A stretch of 24,513 nucleotides of DNA from JAMIFV01 sp035906055. Its GTDB lineage: Bacteria; Pseudomonadota; Alphaproteobacteria; Rickettsiales; JABCZZ01. The stretch is taken from contig JAMIFV010000074.1 in the NCBI GenBank assembly GCA_035906055.1, positions 1 through 24,513 on the forward strand, read 5' to 3'. The notes under the pieces are model-generated. The model was given only the letters and a program-made list of their open reading frames with translations. It was not told the origin of the DNA and did not search any database. Position 1 is the stretch's first letter; the number at the start of each line of letters is the position of its first letter. The position numbers and the translations under genes are program-made. Shown one piece after another: positions 1 through 8,317 of this stretch.

Positions 1-196
1 TAATGCACGATTCCACAACAAGGAACAGATGAAAGCCATCCTTGAAAAAGCAGGGCACACCATCTTGCCACTCCCAAAATACAGTCCCGACTTCAACCCC
101 ATCGAACAATCCTTCGCCATCATCAAAAAAAGACGAATGTTTGCGCAAAATCAGACAATCGCGGAGATTGTTATGAGTAATTGTAAATTGAAATGA
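1..196 (+). CDS. IS630-family transposase, C-terminal end (truncated by window edge)
   Basis: An open frame enters from the left edge and stops at 194-196, giving 65 codons. The peptide contains LPKYSPDFNPIEQSFAIIKK, the signature that surrounds the last acidic residue (the E of the DDE/DDD triad) in IS630/Tc1-like transposases, followed by a short basic tail. The function would be cut-and-paste transposition into TA dinucleotides, as known for the family. The N-terminal DNA-binding part and the first two catalytic aspartates lie outside the window, so I cannot say whether the element is intact. No right inverted repeat could be confirmed, because its partner end is not visible. The family call is quite sure; activity is unknown. 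Confidence 0.85.
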   Translation, partial: NARFHNKEQMKAILEKAGHTILPLPKYSPDFNPIEQSFAIIKKRRMFAQNQTIAEIVMSNCKLK

Positions 197-329
197 CTAT
201 ATTACCTGCATAATTGTGGATTATAATGGTCTTATGTTTTATCAGGCAAGGAGATTTTGCTTCCCTATCAGCATTCTGGGCCCTCCGCGCGCTGCTGGCC
301 GTAATTTTCATGATTGCAGGCGCATGGGC
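197..329. other. Short intergenic region between transposase end and cckA stop
   Basis: These 133 bases should contain the right end of the IS630-like element and the 3' flank of cckA. It begins AT-rich (TATATTACC, GGATTATAATGG) and becomes GC-rich after about 280. An open frame crosses it on the plus strand from 214 into the cckA 3' end and would encode a hydrophobic peptide, but most of it lies antisense to cckA. I do not call it a gene. No clear terminator for cckA was seen. Confidence 0.4.
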
Positions 330-1817
330 TTATTTGGACATCACTTCCTTCACCTTGCTGGCGAGCTGCTTGAGGGTGAAGGGTTTTGGCAGGAAGTTGA
401 ATTCGCGTTCCGAGCCGTAATTCTGCACAAAGATGTCTTCCGCATAGCCGGAAATGAATATCACCTTCACGCGGGGGAATTTGGGCGCAATGGTCTCGAT
501 CATGGTGGGGCCGTTCATGCCGGGCATGATCACGTCGCTGATGATTACATCCACTTCCGATCCTTGCGCTTCCATCACTTCCACGGCGTTCTCGCCGCAG
601 TCGGCTTCGAGCACGGTATAACCCTTGTTGCGCAGCGCGCGGGCTGCGAAGGTGCGCACGGGCGTTTCGTCTTCCACCAGCAATATGGTTCCCTTGCCGG
701 TCAGGTCGTCGCTGGCGGGGGCTTGCGTCTGTTCCTGCTCCACGGCAGCCGTGTTTTCATCATGCTTGAAGCGTTTAAAGAACAGGCTGAAATTGGTGCC
801 TTTTCCCTCGGTGCTGCTCACATAGATGTATCCGCCGGTCTGCTTGACGATGCCGTATACCGTGGCAAGGCCGAGGCCGGTGCCGGAACCCACTTCCTTC
901 GTGGAGAAGAAGGGCTCGAATATTTTTTGCAGCAATGCGCGGGGGATGCCGGTGCCGGTGTCGATCACTTCCACGAGTACATAATCGCCGTCCACGATCG
1001 CGTCTTCTTCCAGCGGCGGCATAAGGCCCCTGCCGATGGGGTTGGTGCGGTCAATGGTGACGTGACTGGTCTGGATGGTGAGCTTGCCGCCTTTCTGCAT
1101 GGCGTCGCGCGCGTTGACGGCGAGGTTGATGAACACCTGCTCCAGCTGGCCCTGATCGGCTTTTACCACGCCCAGGTCGCGCCCGTGCACCATCCTGAGC
1201 TCGATATTCTCACCGATGAGGCGGCGCACCAGGTTGGAAAGCTCCGCCAGCACGTCGGTGATATCAAGCATCTTGGGCTGCAGCGTCTGGCGGCGGGAGA
1301 AGGCCAGCAACTGGCGCACAAGGTTGGCGGCTCGGTTGGCGTTCTGTTTCACCTGCATGATGTCGGCGAAGGACTGGTCGCCCGCCGGATGGCGCATCAG
1401 CAGCAGGTCGCAGAAGCCGATCATGGCGGTGAGCAGGTTGTTGAAGTCATGCGCTACGCCGCCTGCGAGCTGGCCCACGGCCTGCATCTTCTGCGAATGG
1501 GCAAAACGCTGTTCGAGGTTTTTCTGTTCGCTGGTGTCGATAAGCTGCGCGATGACCTGCGCCGGGTTCTCGCCCATGCGGCTTAAGTACAGTGACACGG
1601 TAACGGATTCATCGCTTGCCAGCACGAGGTCGAGCGGCTTTTTGGCAGGAGCCTGTCCGCTCAGGATGCGCGCAATCTGGGTGGAGACTTCCGCGCGGCC
1701 GTCCTCACGCACCAGCTCAATGAATTTCCAGCCGGATTGGTTCACTTTGTCTTTGGTGAGGTGGCGAAGCGCGTCGTTGCATCCGGTCACTTCGCCTGTG
1801 GCGCTGATGCGGGCCAC
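330..1817 (-). CDS. cckA: CckA hybrid histidine kinase, C-terminal part (PAS end, kinase core, receiver)
   Basis: This frame encodes the catalytic part of the alphaproteobacterial cell-cycle kinase CckA, which sends phosphate through ChpT to CtrA in known species. From the GTG at 1815-1817: a PAS-like region (about 1-95), a HisKA dimerisation domain with the H box VAHDFNN (His about 123), an HATPase with NARDAM, DTGTGIP and GTGLGLATVYG, and a C-terminal receiver with VEDE, the phospho-acceptor context IISDVIMPGM and the conserved lysine in LPKPF. The frame stays open upstream of the GTG to 1889 and reads LAESDVPAQLSVAVDELIAS. It therefore continues the N-terminal half at 1882-2880 once one A is removed from the A11 run at 1890-1900. 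The GTG is probably only the first formal start in this frame. The stop is TAA. Kinase and receiver residues all look intact. Confidence 0.88.
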   Translation of the reverse strand: MARISATGEVTGCNDALRHLTKDKVNQSGWKFIELVREDGRAEVSTQIARILSGQAPAKKPLDLVLASDESVTVSLYLSRMGENPAQVIAQLIDTSEQKNLEQRFAHSQKMQAVGQLAGGVAHDFNNLLTAMIGFCDLLLMRHPAGDQSFADIMQVKQNANRAANLVRQLLAFSRRQTLQPKMLDITDVLAELSNLVRRLIGENIELRMVHGRDLGVVKADQGQLEQVFINLAVNARDAMQKGGKLTIQTSHVTIDRTNPIGRGLMPPLEEDAIVDGDYVLVEVIDTGTGIPRALLQKIFEPFFSTKEVGSGTGLGLATVYGIVKQTGGYIYVSSTEGKGTNFSLFFKRFKHDENTAAVEQEQTQAPASDDLTGKGTILLVEDETPVRTFAARALRNKGYTVLEADCGENAVEVMEAQGSEVDVIISDVIMPGMNGPTMIETIAPKFPRVKVIFISGYAEDIFVQNYGSEREFNFLPKPFTLKQLASKVKEVMSK

Positions 1818-1881
1818 CGCGATGGGGGAGGAGGCGATAAGTTCGTCAACTGCAACAGAAAGCTGCGCCGGTACGTCAGAT

Positions 1882-2880
1882 TCAGCTAGTTTTTTTTTTT
1901 GCCCCTTCGAGGGGCTCTACCAGGAGGAAGATACCGTTCTCATTCCCCTGCAACCGTTTCTGCACGCCGTAAAGCGCGATGAGGGAGCGGTCCTTGCGGT
2001 GCAGGGTGATGGCGCCGTCAAAGTCGCCGCCAACGATCTTTGCAGCCGGATGGCCTTCATACTGGTAGCACAGATGTTCGTAACGCAGTTGGGCGGCCTG
2101 CAGTTCGCCTTTACCGAAACCGAGCAGTTCTTCAAACACGGGGCTGGCATACACCACTTCGTAATTGGCGTTGAACAGCACCGCAGCGCCCGGCAGCGAG
2201 CGCATGGCGGCGGTGAACAGCGAGGTCTGCTGCGGCGGTTCGGCCAGCGCCATGGTGCCTTCCGCCGCATGCCTTTTTTCCACATAGTCGCGGCCACGGA
2301 ACAGGAAATAGCCGCGTGGGCGGGGCAACAGGTCGATAGATACCACCATCGGCATGGGTTTGCCGGTGGGGGACTTGAAGGGAATGGTGATGTTGAGCGG
2401 GGCCTGCTTCTCAAGCGTCTTGGATATCTGCTTGTAAATGTCATCCGGCACTTCCGCCGACATCAGCAGGCCGTCTATCGTGTGGCTGCCGGTCTGGATG
2501 AAATGCGGGAAGGTCTTCTGGAAGCCGGGGTCGATATAGACGATCGTGCCGTCGCGCTTGGTGATAACGCAGAAACGTGTGGAAAGCTGGGCGGCGGAAG
2601 CCAGCATGGCGTTCTGGAATTCGGTGGCCATGACCAGGTCGCGGTTGCGCTGCGTCAGGTAAATGGTGAACCAGCCGAGCATGCCGATGGTGAATACCAA
2701 TACGGCGGAGAACAGCATGCCGCCGTCTGCGCCGTCCATGAACACGGCGGCGAGGTAGATGCTGATGCATACCATGATGAATACCATGAGTATCTGCATC
2801 GCGAAGGGACGGCGCTTGCGCACGATAAAATCGCTGCCGTCGGTATTTTCGTCGATATCGTCCGTGAATCGTATTTCCAT
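1882..2880 (-). CDS. cckA: CckA N-terminal sensor half (two TM helices, PAS domains), ends early at an A11 tract
   Basis: This is the membrane sensor half of the split cckA. It starts at the ATG 2878-2880 (MEIRFTDDIDEN); a TTG at 2910 in the same frame is possible but less likely. Residues about 27-48 and 54-75 form two hydrophobic helices, the usual CckA membrane anchor. Two PAS-like regions follow, one around RFCVITKRDGTIVYIDPGF and one around LPGAAVLFNANYEVVYASP. The frame reads VEPLEGAKKKTS and stops at 1882-1884, just after the A11 run. Reading 10 A instead of 11 gives EGAKKKLAESD and joins the kinase half at 330-1817. The start lies 34 bases after the flhB stop, so the genes are probably co-transcribed. 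The two halves together would be a normal-length CckA of roughly 850 residues. Confidence 0.82.
   Translation of the reverse strand: MEIRFTDDIDENTDGSDFIVRKRRPFAMQILMVFIMVCISIYLAAVFMDGADGGMLFSAVLVFTIGMLGWFTIYLTQRNRDLVMATEFQNAMLASAAQLSTRFCVITKRDGTIVYIDPGFQKTFPHFIQTGSHTIDGLLMSAEVPDDIYKQISKTLEKQAPLNITIPFKSPTGKPMPMVVSIDLLPRPRGYFLFRGRDYVEKRHAAEGTMALAEPPQQTSLFTAAMRSLPGAAVLFNANYEVVYASPVFEELLGFGKGELQAAQLRYEHLCYQYEGHPAAKIVGGDFDGAITLHRKDRSLIALYGVQKRLQGNENGIFLLVEPLEGAKKKTS
1890..1900 (-). other. A11 homopolymer that breaks the cckA reading frame (possible slippage site)
   Basis: The plus strand has 11 consecutive T, so the cckA message would have 11 A. Upstream frame: GGG GCA AAA AAA AAA ACT AGC TGA. 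Downstream frame: AAA AAA AAA CTA GCT GAA. Removing one A, or adding two, joins them without loss of conserved sequence. Runs of nine or more A are known sites of RNA polymerase slippage in bacteria and also common places for assembly errors. The sequence alone cannot separate these. Confidence 0.75.
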
Positions 2881-2914
2881 AGATTTTACATAGTGCCAAT
2901 TGGTTAACAAACTA

Positions 2915-3985
2915 TTAGCGAGCCTTGCCCTTCAGGCGGTAGACATAGGTGATAACCTCTGCCACCGCCTTGTAATGCTCGGCCTTTATCTCTTCGTCAA
3001 TATCCACGGTGGCATAGAGCGCCTGCGCCAGCGGCGGGTTCTCAAACAGGGGGATGTCATGTTCCTTGGCGACCTCCCTGATGCGCAGCGCTATATTATC
3101 CAGGCCCTTGGCCACTACCCTGGGGGCGCGCATGGACGCGCCGTCATATTTCAGCGCGATGGAATAGTGGGTCGGGTTGGTGACGATCACGTCCGCCGTG
3201 GGCACCGCCGCCATCATGCGCTTGCGCGCGCGTTCCATGCGGATCTGGCGCAGGCGTTGCTTGACGTGGGGGTCGCCTTCCTGCTGGCGGTATTCGTCTT
3301 TGATTTCCTGCTTGGTCATGCGCAGGCTCTTCATGTACTGGAAACGCTGGTAGAGAAAGTCGAGTATGGCGAGCAGGAACATGACGATGCAGATGCCGAT
3401 CAGCATGCGTTTTGCGGTCACCATGAGATAGGCGAGCGTGCCGTAAATAGTGGATTGCGGCAGCTTCTCCATCTGGGTGAAGTAGGGCTTCACCGCGTAA
3501 TAGGCCACGATGCCGGTGATCACGATCTTGATGAGGCTTTTAATGAATTCGGCCAGCGAGCGCATGGAGAACAGACGCGACAGGCCTTTCATCGGCGATA
3601 TTTTTTCGAGCTTGGGCACTACCGGCTCGAACGAGAACACGAAGTTGTTCTGGATGAAGCTGGAGGCGAACACCGCCACGATGAAGATGAGAAAGGGAAT
3701 GACGAGGATGCCCGCTGCGTTGATGATGATATCGGTGAACAGTATCCCAAGCCCGGACTCGCTCACGGGGATGGAGTCGGGACGTTCGATGAACTTTGCC
3801 AGCGAGAGTTCGGCGCGGCCAAAAAGATAGGGGCCCATCCAGCTGATGATAAAGGTGAACGCCAGCAGCAGCATGAAGTTGGTGGCTTCGCGCGAGGTGG
3901 CCACCTGGCCGCGCTCGGCGGCCTCTTCCAGCCGCTTTCGGGTAGGTTCTTCTGTTTTCTGGGAATCGTCCTGCTCTTCTGCCAT
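2915..3985 (-). CDS. flhB: FlhB, flagellar type III export switch protein
   Basis: FlhB is an inner-membrane part of the flagellar export gate. It switches secretion from rod/hook to filament substrates after self-cleavage in its cytoplasmic domain. The 356-residue product has the family layout: an N-terminal charged segment with KTEEPTRKRLEEA (residues 10-22), four hydrophobic segments at about 36-55, 83-110, 146-166 and 184-212, and a cytoplasmic domain containing the autocleavage motif NPTH at residues 270-273. Length and motifs are normal for FlhB rather than the injectisome SctU paralogues, though the two families are related. It sits 53 bases after the exported-protein gene at 4039 and 34 bases before cckA. 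No other flagellar gene is visible in the window, so flhB is detached from fliR and flhA, at least on the visible side. Confidence 0.95.
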   Translation of the reverse strand: MAEEQDDSQKTEEPTRKRLEEAAERGQVATSREATNFMLLLAFTFIISWMGPYLFGRAELSLAKFIERPDSIPVSESGLGILFTDIIINAAGILVIPFLIFIVAVFASSFIQNNFVFSFEPVVPKLEKISPMKGLSRLFSMRSLAEFIKSLIKIVITGIVAYYAVKPYFTQMEKLPQSTIYGTLAYLMVTAKRMLIGICIVMFLLAILDFLYQRFQYMKSLRMTKQEIKDEYRQQEGDPHVKQRLRQIRMERARKRMMAAVPTADVIVTNPTHYSIALKYDGASMRAPRVVAKGLDNIALRIREVAKEHDIPLFENPPLAQALYATVDIDEEIKAEHYKAVAEVITYVYRLKGKAR

Positions 3986-4038
3986 GCGTGCTGCGGCCTA
4001 AGTTACTGGGCGCAGTCTATTACGCAGGCAGCGCTCGT

Positions 4039-4839
4039 TCAACGCCTGATTTCCGTTTGGTTCCTGCAACTGAACTGTTTGCGCAGCGGCACGTTGCGCT
4101 CGATGAACTGCTTTATGCAGGAAAGCAGGAATGCGCGGTCGCGCGTGGTGGGGGCTACGTCGCGCAGGCCAAAATCCTGCAGCTTGCCGTTTTCGTCAAG
4201 GCTTGAAGCACCCGCTATGCGCACCACGGGTTTGTCCTGAATGATCTCCACCTGCGTGGCGTTTTCGCCTACTGCCGAGAGATGCACGATGAAATAGCTG
4301 CGGAAGGGCAGCTTTTTTCCTTTCAGTTCGTATTCGGAATACCAGTAGGGTGTGTCGGGGCTGTAGAGATAAATGTCGTTCATGCGGGCTTCTGGCTTGA
4401 GTTGCGCATACCGCACCAGCGCAGGGTTGTTGATGCCGGTGACGGAAAGCGGCGTAATCTCATCGAGCCGGTATTGCTTCACCGCATAGGCGCCGAAGAA
4501 CACATAGAACTTGTCTGGCTTCACCCTCGGCAGCGCCATGAATTCCGCATACGCTTTGGGAGAAAGTTCTTTATAACTCAATACTTTTTCCGGTGGGAGG
4601 TCGTAGATGTGGCGATTATAGTCCTCGTAGTAGCTGCGGTCGTCGCTGCTGAACTGGGTGAGGATGCGCGCGCGGGTGAAATCGAGCGGGTAGGGCAGCA
4701 CCTCGCGCACAAAATCCTTATGCTGGCTGGCTGGTTCGGTATTCTCCTGCGCCTGCGTGCCCGGCGTAAGGAACTTCACGGCAAAACCGCAGGCGATGAC
4801 GGCGGCAACCGCAAGGGGGAACTTCAGTTTACCTTGCAT
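4039..4839 (-). CDS. Exported or membrane-anchored protein of unknown function
   Basis: I do not recognise this family. From the ATG at 4837-4839 it has 266 residues and begins with a basic stretch and a hydrophobic helix (KFPLAVAAVIACGFAVKFL), a signal peptide or membrane anchor. The rest is soluble, with many aromatic residues (SYYEDYNRHIYDLP, YLYSPDTPYWYSEYELKGKK) and two C-terminal cysteines (LLSCIKQF, KQFSCRNQ) that could form a periplasmic disulfide. An earlier ATG at 4857 in the same frame adds six residues; neither start has a well-spaced ribosome site. Either start overlaps the end of the DUF3108 gene, so translation is probably coupled. The position between a DUF3108 gene and flhB suggests one transcript, but gives no direct function. 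Confidence 0.8.
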   Translation of the reverse strand: MQGKLKFPLAVAAVIACGFAVKFLTPGTQAQENTEPASQHKDFVREVLPYPLDFTRARILTQFSSDDRSYYEDYNRHIYDLPPEKVLSYKELSPKAYAEFMALPRVKPDKFYVFFGAYAVKQYRLDEITPLSVTGINNPALVRYAQLKPEARMNDIYLYSPDTPYWYSEYELKGKKLPFRSYFIVHLSAVGENATQVEIIQDKPVVRIAGASSLDENGKLQDFGLRDVAPTTRDRAFLLSCIKQFIERNVPLRKQFSCRNQTEIRR

Positions 4840-5636
4840 TCGTCCCACGTGGCGCATTCCCTGGTGAGCAGGCCCTTCACCGTGCCCAGCATGACCGGCA
4901 TGGTCATCAGCACCGGCACGCGGCGGGCATCGTTGCTGAAATAAAAGCTCAGCGGCGGCTCGCCCGCTTCGTATTCCTTGGTTTCCTTTGCCGTCATGCC
5001 CGCGATGGGTTTGCGGCTCAGTATAAGTTTTTCCGCTTCCACGTCCTTACCCTGCGTGCTTACGGTTTCCATGCCGCCGCTTTCAGCGGTCACCTCATAA
5101 AGGCGCTTCACGTCGAAGGCTTTCAGCGAATGCACGCCCGCGCGTATCGCCATCATGCCGGTAAGGGGGTCGTAAGAACCCTTGCTCATATCGGCAGGCA
5201 CTTCCGGGCGTTTGGCGCGGTCTTCGGGCGGTTCGTTGAACACTTCGGTGGCGTTGCCTTCAGCGTCATACTGCAGGCGGATCTGGCGCGGTTTCTTTTT
5301 GGTCTTGTAGAAGCTCTCGTAGAATTCCGGGTGGTAGGCGGCGGTGCCGCGTTTGCCGCGCGCTTCGGTGGAGTTGGTGTGGTGGGTAAACAGGTTGACG
5401 ATGCCTGCCGAGGTCACGGACAGGTAAAGCCTGTAGCTGTCTTTCTTCTCGTCGATGCCCAGCGCCAGCTTGCCAAGGCGCAGGCCCGCCCAGCTGAAGG
5501 AGTATTGCCCGTAAAACGTGACAGGCCCCGGCAGGGCAGAGGCTTGCACCGGCGTTTGCGCTGCTGCGCTGCCAGCACCCGGTTGCAGCAAACTAATCAA
5601 TATGGCTATCTTGTAAAACTTCCGCATAGTAACCAT
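4824..5636 (-). CDS. DUF3108 domain periplasmic protein
   Basis: The 270-residue product starts with a signal peptide (MRKFYKIAILISLLQPGAGSAAAQ after a three-residue lead) and matches the DUF3108 pattern of exported beta-rich proteins. Typical features are the opening YGQYSFSWAGLRLGKLALGI, then SAGIVNLFTHHTNSTEA, the central segment GSYDPLTGMMAIRAG, and a late YFSNDARRVPVLM. DUF3108 proteins are known from Gram-negative envelopes but have no firmly established activity. The ATG 5634-5636 is preceded by AGG about eight bases away. The gene is divergent from clpB with only 40 bases between the starts, and its start codon lies inside the putative sigma-32 site of clpB. Its 3' end overlaps the next gene by 16 bases or more. 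Confidence 0.82.
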   Translation of the reverse strand: MVTMRKFYKIAILISLLQPGAGSAAAQTPVQASALPGPVTFYGQYSFSWAGLRLGKLALGIDEKKDSYRLYLSVTSAGIVNLFTHHTNSTEARGKRGTAAYHPEFYESFYKTKKKPRQIRLQYDAEGNATEVFNEPPEDRAKRPEVPADMSKGSYDPLTGMMAIRAGVHSLKAFDVKRLYEVTAESGGMETVSTQGKDVEAEKLILSRKPIAGMTAKETKEYEAGEPPLSFYFSNDARRVPVLMTMPVMLGTVKGLLTRECATWDECKVN

Positions 5637-5638
5637 AT
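5610..5638 (+). promoter_or_regulatory. Sigma-32-like heat-shock promoter for clpB
   Basis: CTTGTAA at 5610-5616, a 14-base spacer, then AACCATAT at 5631-5638. This resembles the RpoH consensus CTTGAAA / CCCCATNT with one mismatch in the -35 box and two in the -10 box. The predicted start would be near 5645, giving a leader of about 30 bases with the clpB ribosome site. ClpB is a classic RpoH target, which supports the reading. The match is by eye only. Confidence 0.5.
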
Positions 5639-5676
5639 CTTTTACCTAAGAGAGATTAAAAAGGAAAGCTGAAGCA

Positions 5677-8265
5677 ATGAATTTCGAACAATTTACCGAT
5701 AAGGCCCGCAGCACCGTGCAAACCGCGCAGACCAATGCGCTGGCGCGGGGGCATCAGCGTTTTACGCCGGAGCACCTGCTCTATGCATTGCTGGAGCGCT
5801 GGGACGACATCGCCCCGCGCATCGTGCAGGCGGCAGGCGGCACCGTGCCGGAAGTGGCCAAGCTGCTTGAAAAAGAGCTTAGCCGCATCCCGCGCGTGGA
5901 AGGCGGCGGTGCAGGTCAACTGCACATGACGCCGGAAACGGCGCGTGTGTTCGAATCCGCCCAGCAGCTTGCCAGGAAAGCGAATGATGAATTCATCACG
6001 CAGGAGCGCATGCTGCAGGCCATCGCCATGACCAAATGCCCGGCTTCCGGCATCCTTGCGCAGTCGGGAGCAACGTCAGTCAAGATCAATGACGCGGTGG
6101 ATACGATGCGTAAAGGGCGCTCCGCCGATACCGCCAATGCGGAAGAAGGCTTCGACGCGCTGCGCCGTTTTACCAAAGACCTCACTGATCTGGCGCGGCA
6201 GGGAAAGCTTGATCCGGTTATCGGGCGCGACGAAGAGATACGCCGCACCATCCAGGTGCTGGCGCGCCGCACCAAGAACAATCCCGTGCTGATCGGCGAG
6301 CCGGGCGTGGGCAAGACCGCAATCGTGGAAGGGCTTGCTTCGCGCATCGTGGCGGGTGACGTGCCTGAAAGCTTGCGCAATAAAAAGCTGCTGGCGCTCG
6401 ACCTTGGCGCGCTGATCGCGGGTGCCAAGTTTCGCGGCGAATTTGAGGAGCGCCTCAAATCCGTATTGTCGGAAATTTCCGCCAGTGAAGGCGGAGTGGT
6501 GCTGTTCATTGACGAATTGCATGTGCTGGTGGGTGCCGGGCGCACGGACGGCGCGATGGACGCTTCCAACCTGCTCAAACCCGCGCTTGCGCGCGGCGAC
6601 CTGCACTGCGTGGGAGCCACCACGCTGGATGAATACCGCAAATACATTGAAAAGGACGCAGCGCTTGCCCGCCGCTTCCAGTCGGTGTTCGTATCCGAGC
6701 CGACCGTGGAGGATACCATCTCCATATTGCGCGGCCTGAAAGAGAAGTATGAGCTGCATCACGGCATACGCATTACGGACGGCGCTATCGTGGCTGCGGC
6801 CACGCTTTCCAACCGCTATATTTCCGACCGTTTCCTGCCGGACAAGGCTATCGACCTTGTGGACGAAGCGTCCAGCCGCCTGCGCATGGAGGCCGACAGC
6901 AAGCCGGAGGAAGTGGATGAACTCGACCGCAAGATATTACAGCTCAAGATAGAGCGCGAAGCGCTGAAGAAGGAACATGACAAGGCGTCGCAGGCGCGGT
7001 TCGCCAAGCTCAATGAAGAACTGCATGTGCTGGAAAAGCGCAATGAGGACCTCACCTCTACGTGGCTTTCGGAAAAAGCGCTGATGCAGAACATCAACCT
7101 TATCAAGGAGCAGATAGAGGAAGCGCAGCGCCAGCGCGATATGGCGCAGCGTGCCGGTGACCTGACCAAAGCAGGTGAGATCGTGTATGGACTCATTCCC
7201 AAGCTCACCAGGCAACTGCAGGATGCGGAAACCGTGACGCAGAACCAGATGACGCGCGAGGCGGTGACCGATCAGGATATCGCCGCCGTTGTCTCGCGCT
7301 GGACGGGCATCCCCGTGGATAAGATGCTCGAAGGCGAACGCGAAAAACTGCTGCATATGGAAGCCTCGCTGCATAACACCGTGGTAGGGCAGGACGAAGC
7401 GGTGATCGCGGTTTCCAATGCGGTGCGCCGCGCGCGCGCAGGGCTGGGCGATGGCGCGAGGCCGATCGGATCGTTCCTGTTCCTTGGCCCCACGGGCGTC
7501 GGCAAAACAGAACTCTGCAAGGCGCTTGCGGGCTTCCTGTTCGACGATACCACGGCACTCTTGCGCATAGATATGTCGGAATATATGGAAAAGCATGCCG
7601 TGGCGCGCCTGCTGGGCGCGCCTCCGGGCTATGTGGGCTATGAGGAAGGCGGCTCGCTCACCGAGTCCGTGCGCCGCAGGCCGTATCAGGTGATATTGTT
7701 CGACGAGGTGGAAAAAGCGCACCCGGACGTGTTCAACGTGCTGCTGCAGGTGCTCGACGAAGGCAGGCTTACCGACGGGCAGGGGCGCACGGTGGATTTC
7801 CGCAATACCATTATCGCGCTCACCTCCAATCTCGGTTCCGAAATACTGGTGGGACATAAGGAAGAGGAGGAGATCACCGGGCCGATGCGCGATCAGGTGA
7901 TGAATATCGTGCGCAAGGCATTCCGCCCTGAATTCCTCAACCGCCTTGACGAGATATTGCTTTTTAACAGGCTTGGCCGTACGCACATGGGCAGTATCGT
8001 TGATATTCAGGTGGCAAGGCTTGCCGCGCGTTTGGACGAGAAGCGCATAACGCTAACGTTGGAAGACAACGCCCGCAACTGGTTGGCGGAAGTGGGGTAT
8101 GATCCGGTTTACGGCGCAAGGCCGTTAAAGCGCGTCATCCAGCGCCAGCTTGAAAACCGGCTGGCGCAGATTATACTGGAGGGACGCGTGCTTGAGGGGG
8201 ATACGATAGTGGTAAGCGCGCAAGGGGATAATCTTGATATTAAGGTGATGTCCACAAAAGCCTGA
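5677..8265 (+). CDS. clpB: ClpB protein disaggregase (Hsp104 family AAA+ ATPase)
   Basis: ClpB works with DnaK to pull proteins out of aggregates after heat stress, in the cytoplasm. The 862 residues are full length. Order of parts: N-terminal Clp-N domain (about 1-145); first AAA+ module with Walker A GEPGVGKT (207-214) and Walker B VVLFIDE (274-280); the ClpB-specific coiled-coil M domain (about 400-525, rich in K, E, R and L); second AAA+ module with Walker A GPTGVGKT (604-611), the pore loop PPGYVGYEEGG and Walker B VILFDEVEKAH. The first pore loop reads GAKFRGEFEE, with F where E. coli has Y, a conservative change. AAAGGAAAG lies 10-18 bases upstream of the ATG. A sigma-32-like promoter overlaps the divergent DUF3108 start. 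The identification is secure. Confidence 0.98.
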   Translation: MNFEQFTDKARSTVQTAQTNALARGHQRFTPEHLLYALLERWDDIAPRIVQAAGGTVPEVAKLLEKELSRIPRVEGGGAGQLHMTPETARVFESAQQLARKANDEFITQERMLQAIAMTKCPASGILAQSGATSVKINDAVDTMRKGRSADTANAEEGFDALRRFTKDLTDLARQGKLDPVIGRDEEIRRTIQVLARRTKNNPVLIGEPGVGKTAIVEGLASRIVAGDVPESLRNKKLLALDLGALIAGAKFRGEFEERLKSVLSEISASEGGVVLFIDELHVLVGAGRTDGAMDASNLLKPALARGDLHCVGATTLDEYRKYIEKDAALARRFQSVFVSEPTVEDTISILRGLKEKYELHHGIRITDGAIVAAATLSNRYISDRFLPDKAIDLVDEASSRLRMEADSKPEEVDELDRKILQLKIEREALKKEHDKASQARFAKLNEELHVLEKRNEDLTSTWLSEKALMQNINLIKEQIEEAQRQRDMAQRAGDLTKAGEIVYGLIPKLTRQLQDAETVTQNQMTREAVTDQDIAAVVSRWTGIPVDKMLEGEREKLLHMEASLHNTVVGQDEAVIAVSNAVRRARAGLGDGARPIGSFLFLGPTGVGKTELCKALAGFLFDDTTALLRIDMSEYMEKHAVARLLGAPPGYVGYEEGGSLTESVRRRPYQVILFDEVEKAHPDVFNVLLQVLDEGRLTDGQGRTVDFRNTIIALTSNLGSEILVGHKEEEEITGPMRDQVMNIVRKAFRPEFLNRLDEILLFNRLGRTHMGSIVDIQVARLAARLDEKRITLTLEDNARNWLAEVGYDPVYGARPLKRVIQRQLENRLAQIILEGRVLEGDTIVVSAQGDNLDIKVMSTKA

Positions 8266-8275
8266 TAACCATTTG

Positions 8276-8295
8276 AACAATATTATTATATTGTT
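8276..8295. terminator. AT-rich perfect hairpin after clpB
   Basis: AACAATAT, loop TATT, ATATTGTT: an eight-pair perfect stem starting 10 bases after the clpB stop. It has no strong U run after it, so it may be a weak terminator, an mRNA 3' stabiliser or a protein-binding palindrome. Confidence 0.4.
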
Positions 8296-8317
8296 GCTGT
8301 TGGATGGTATGCCTGCC

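Noticed and set aside
214..420. Short plus-strand frame with a membrane-helix-like peptide
   Set aside because: Its second half is antisense to the end of cckA and its start lacks a ribosome site; the hydrophobic stretch is likely chance.
216..1586. Long open frame of 456 codons on the plus strand
   Set aside because: It is antisense to the kinase and receiver domains of cckA, has a histidine- and glycine-rich composition typical of antisense shadows in GC-rich genes, and no ribosome site.
1216..4240. Two long plus-strand frames opposite cckA and flhB
   Set aside because: Both are antisense to genes with clear domains; their translations are low-complexity shadow sequence.
5677..8265. Possible ClpA or ClpC instead of ClpB
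   Set aside because: The long coiled-coil M domain and 862-residue length are those of ClpB; ClpA lacks this M domain and there is no ClpP-binding IGL-type loop noticed.
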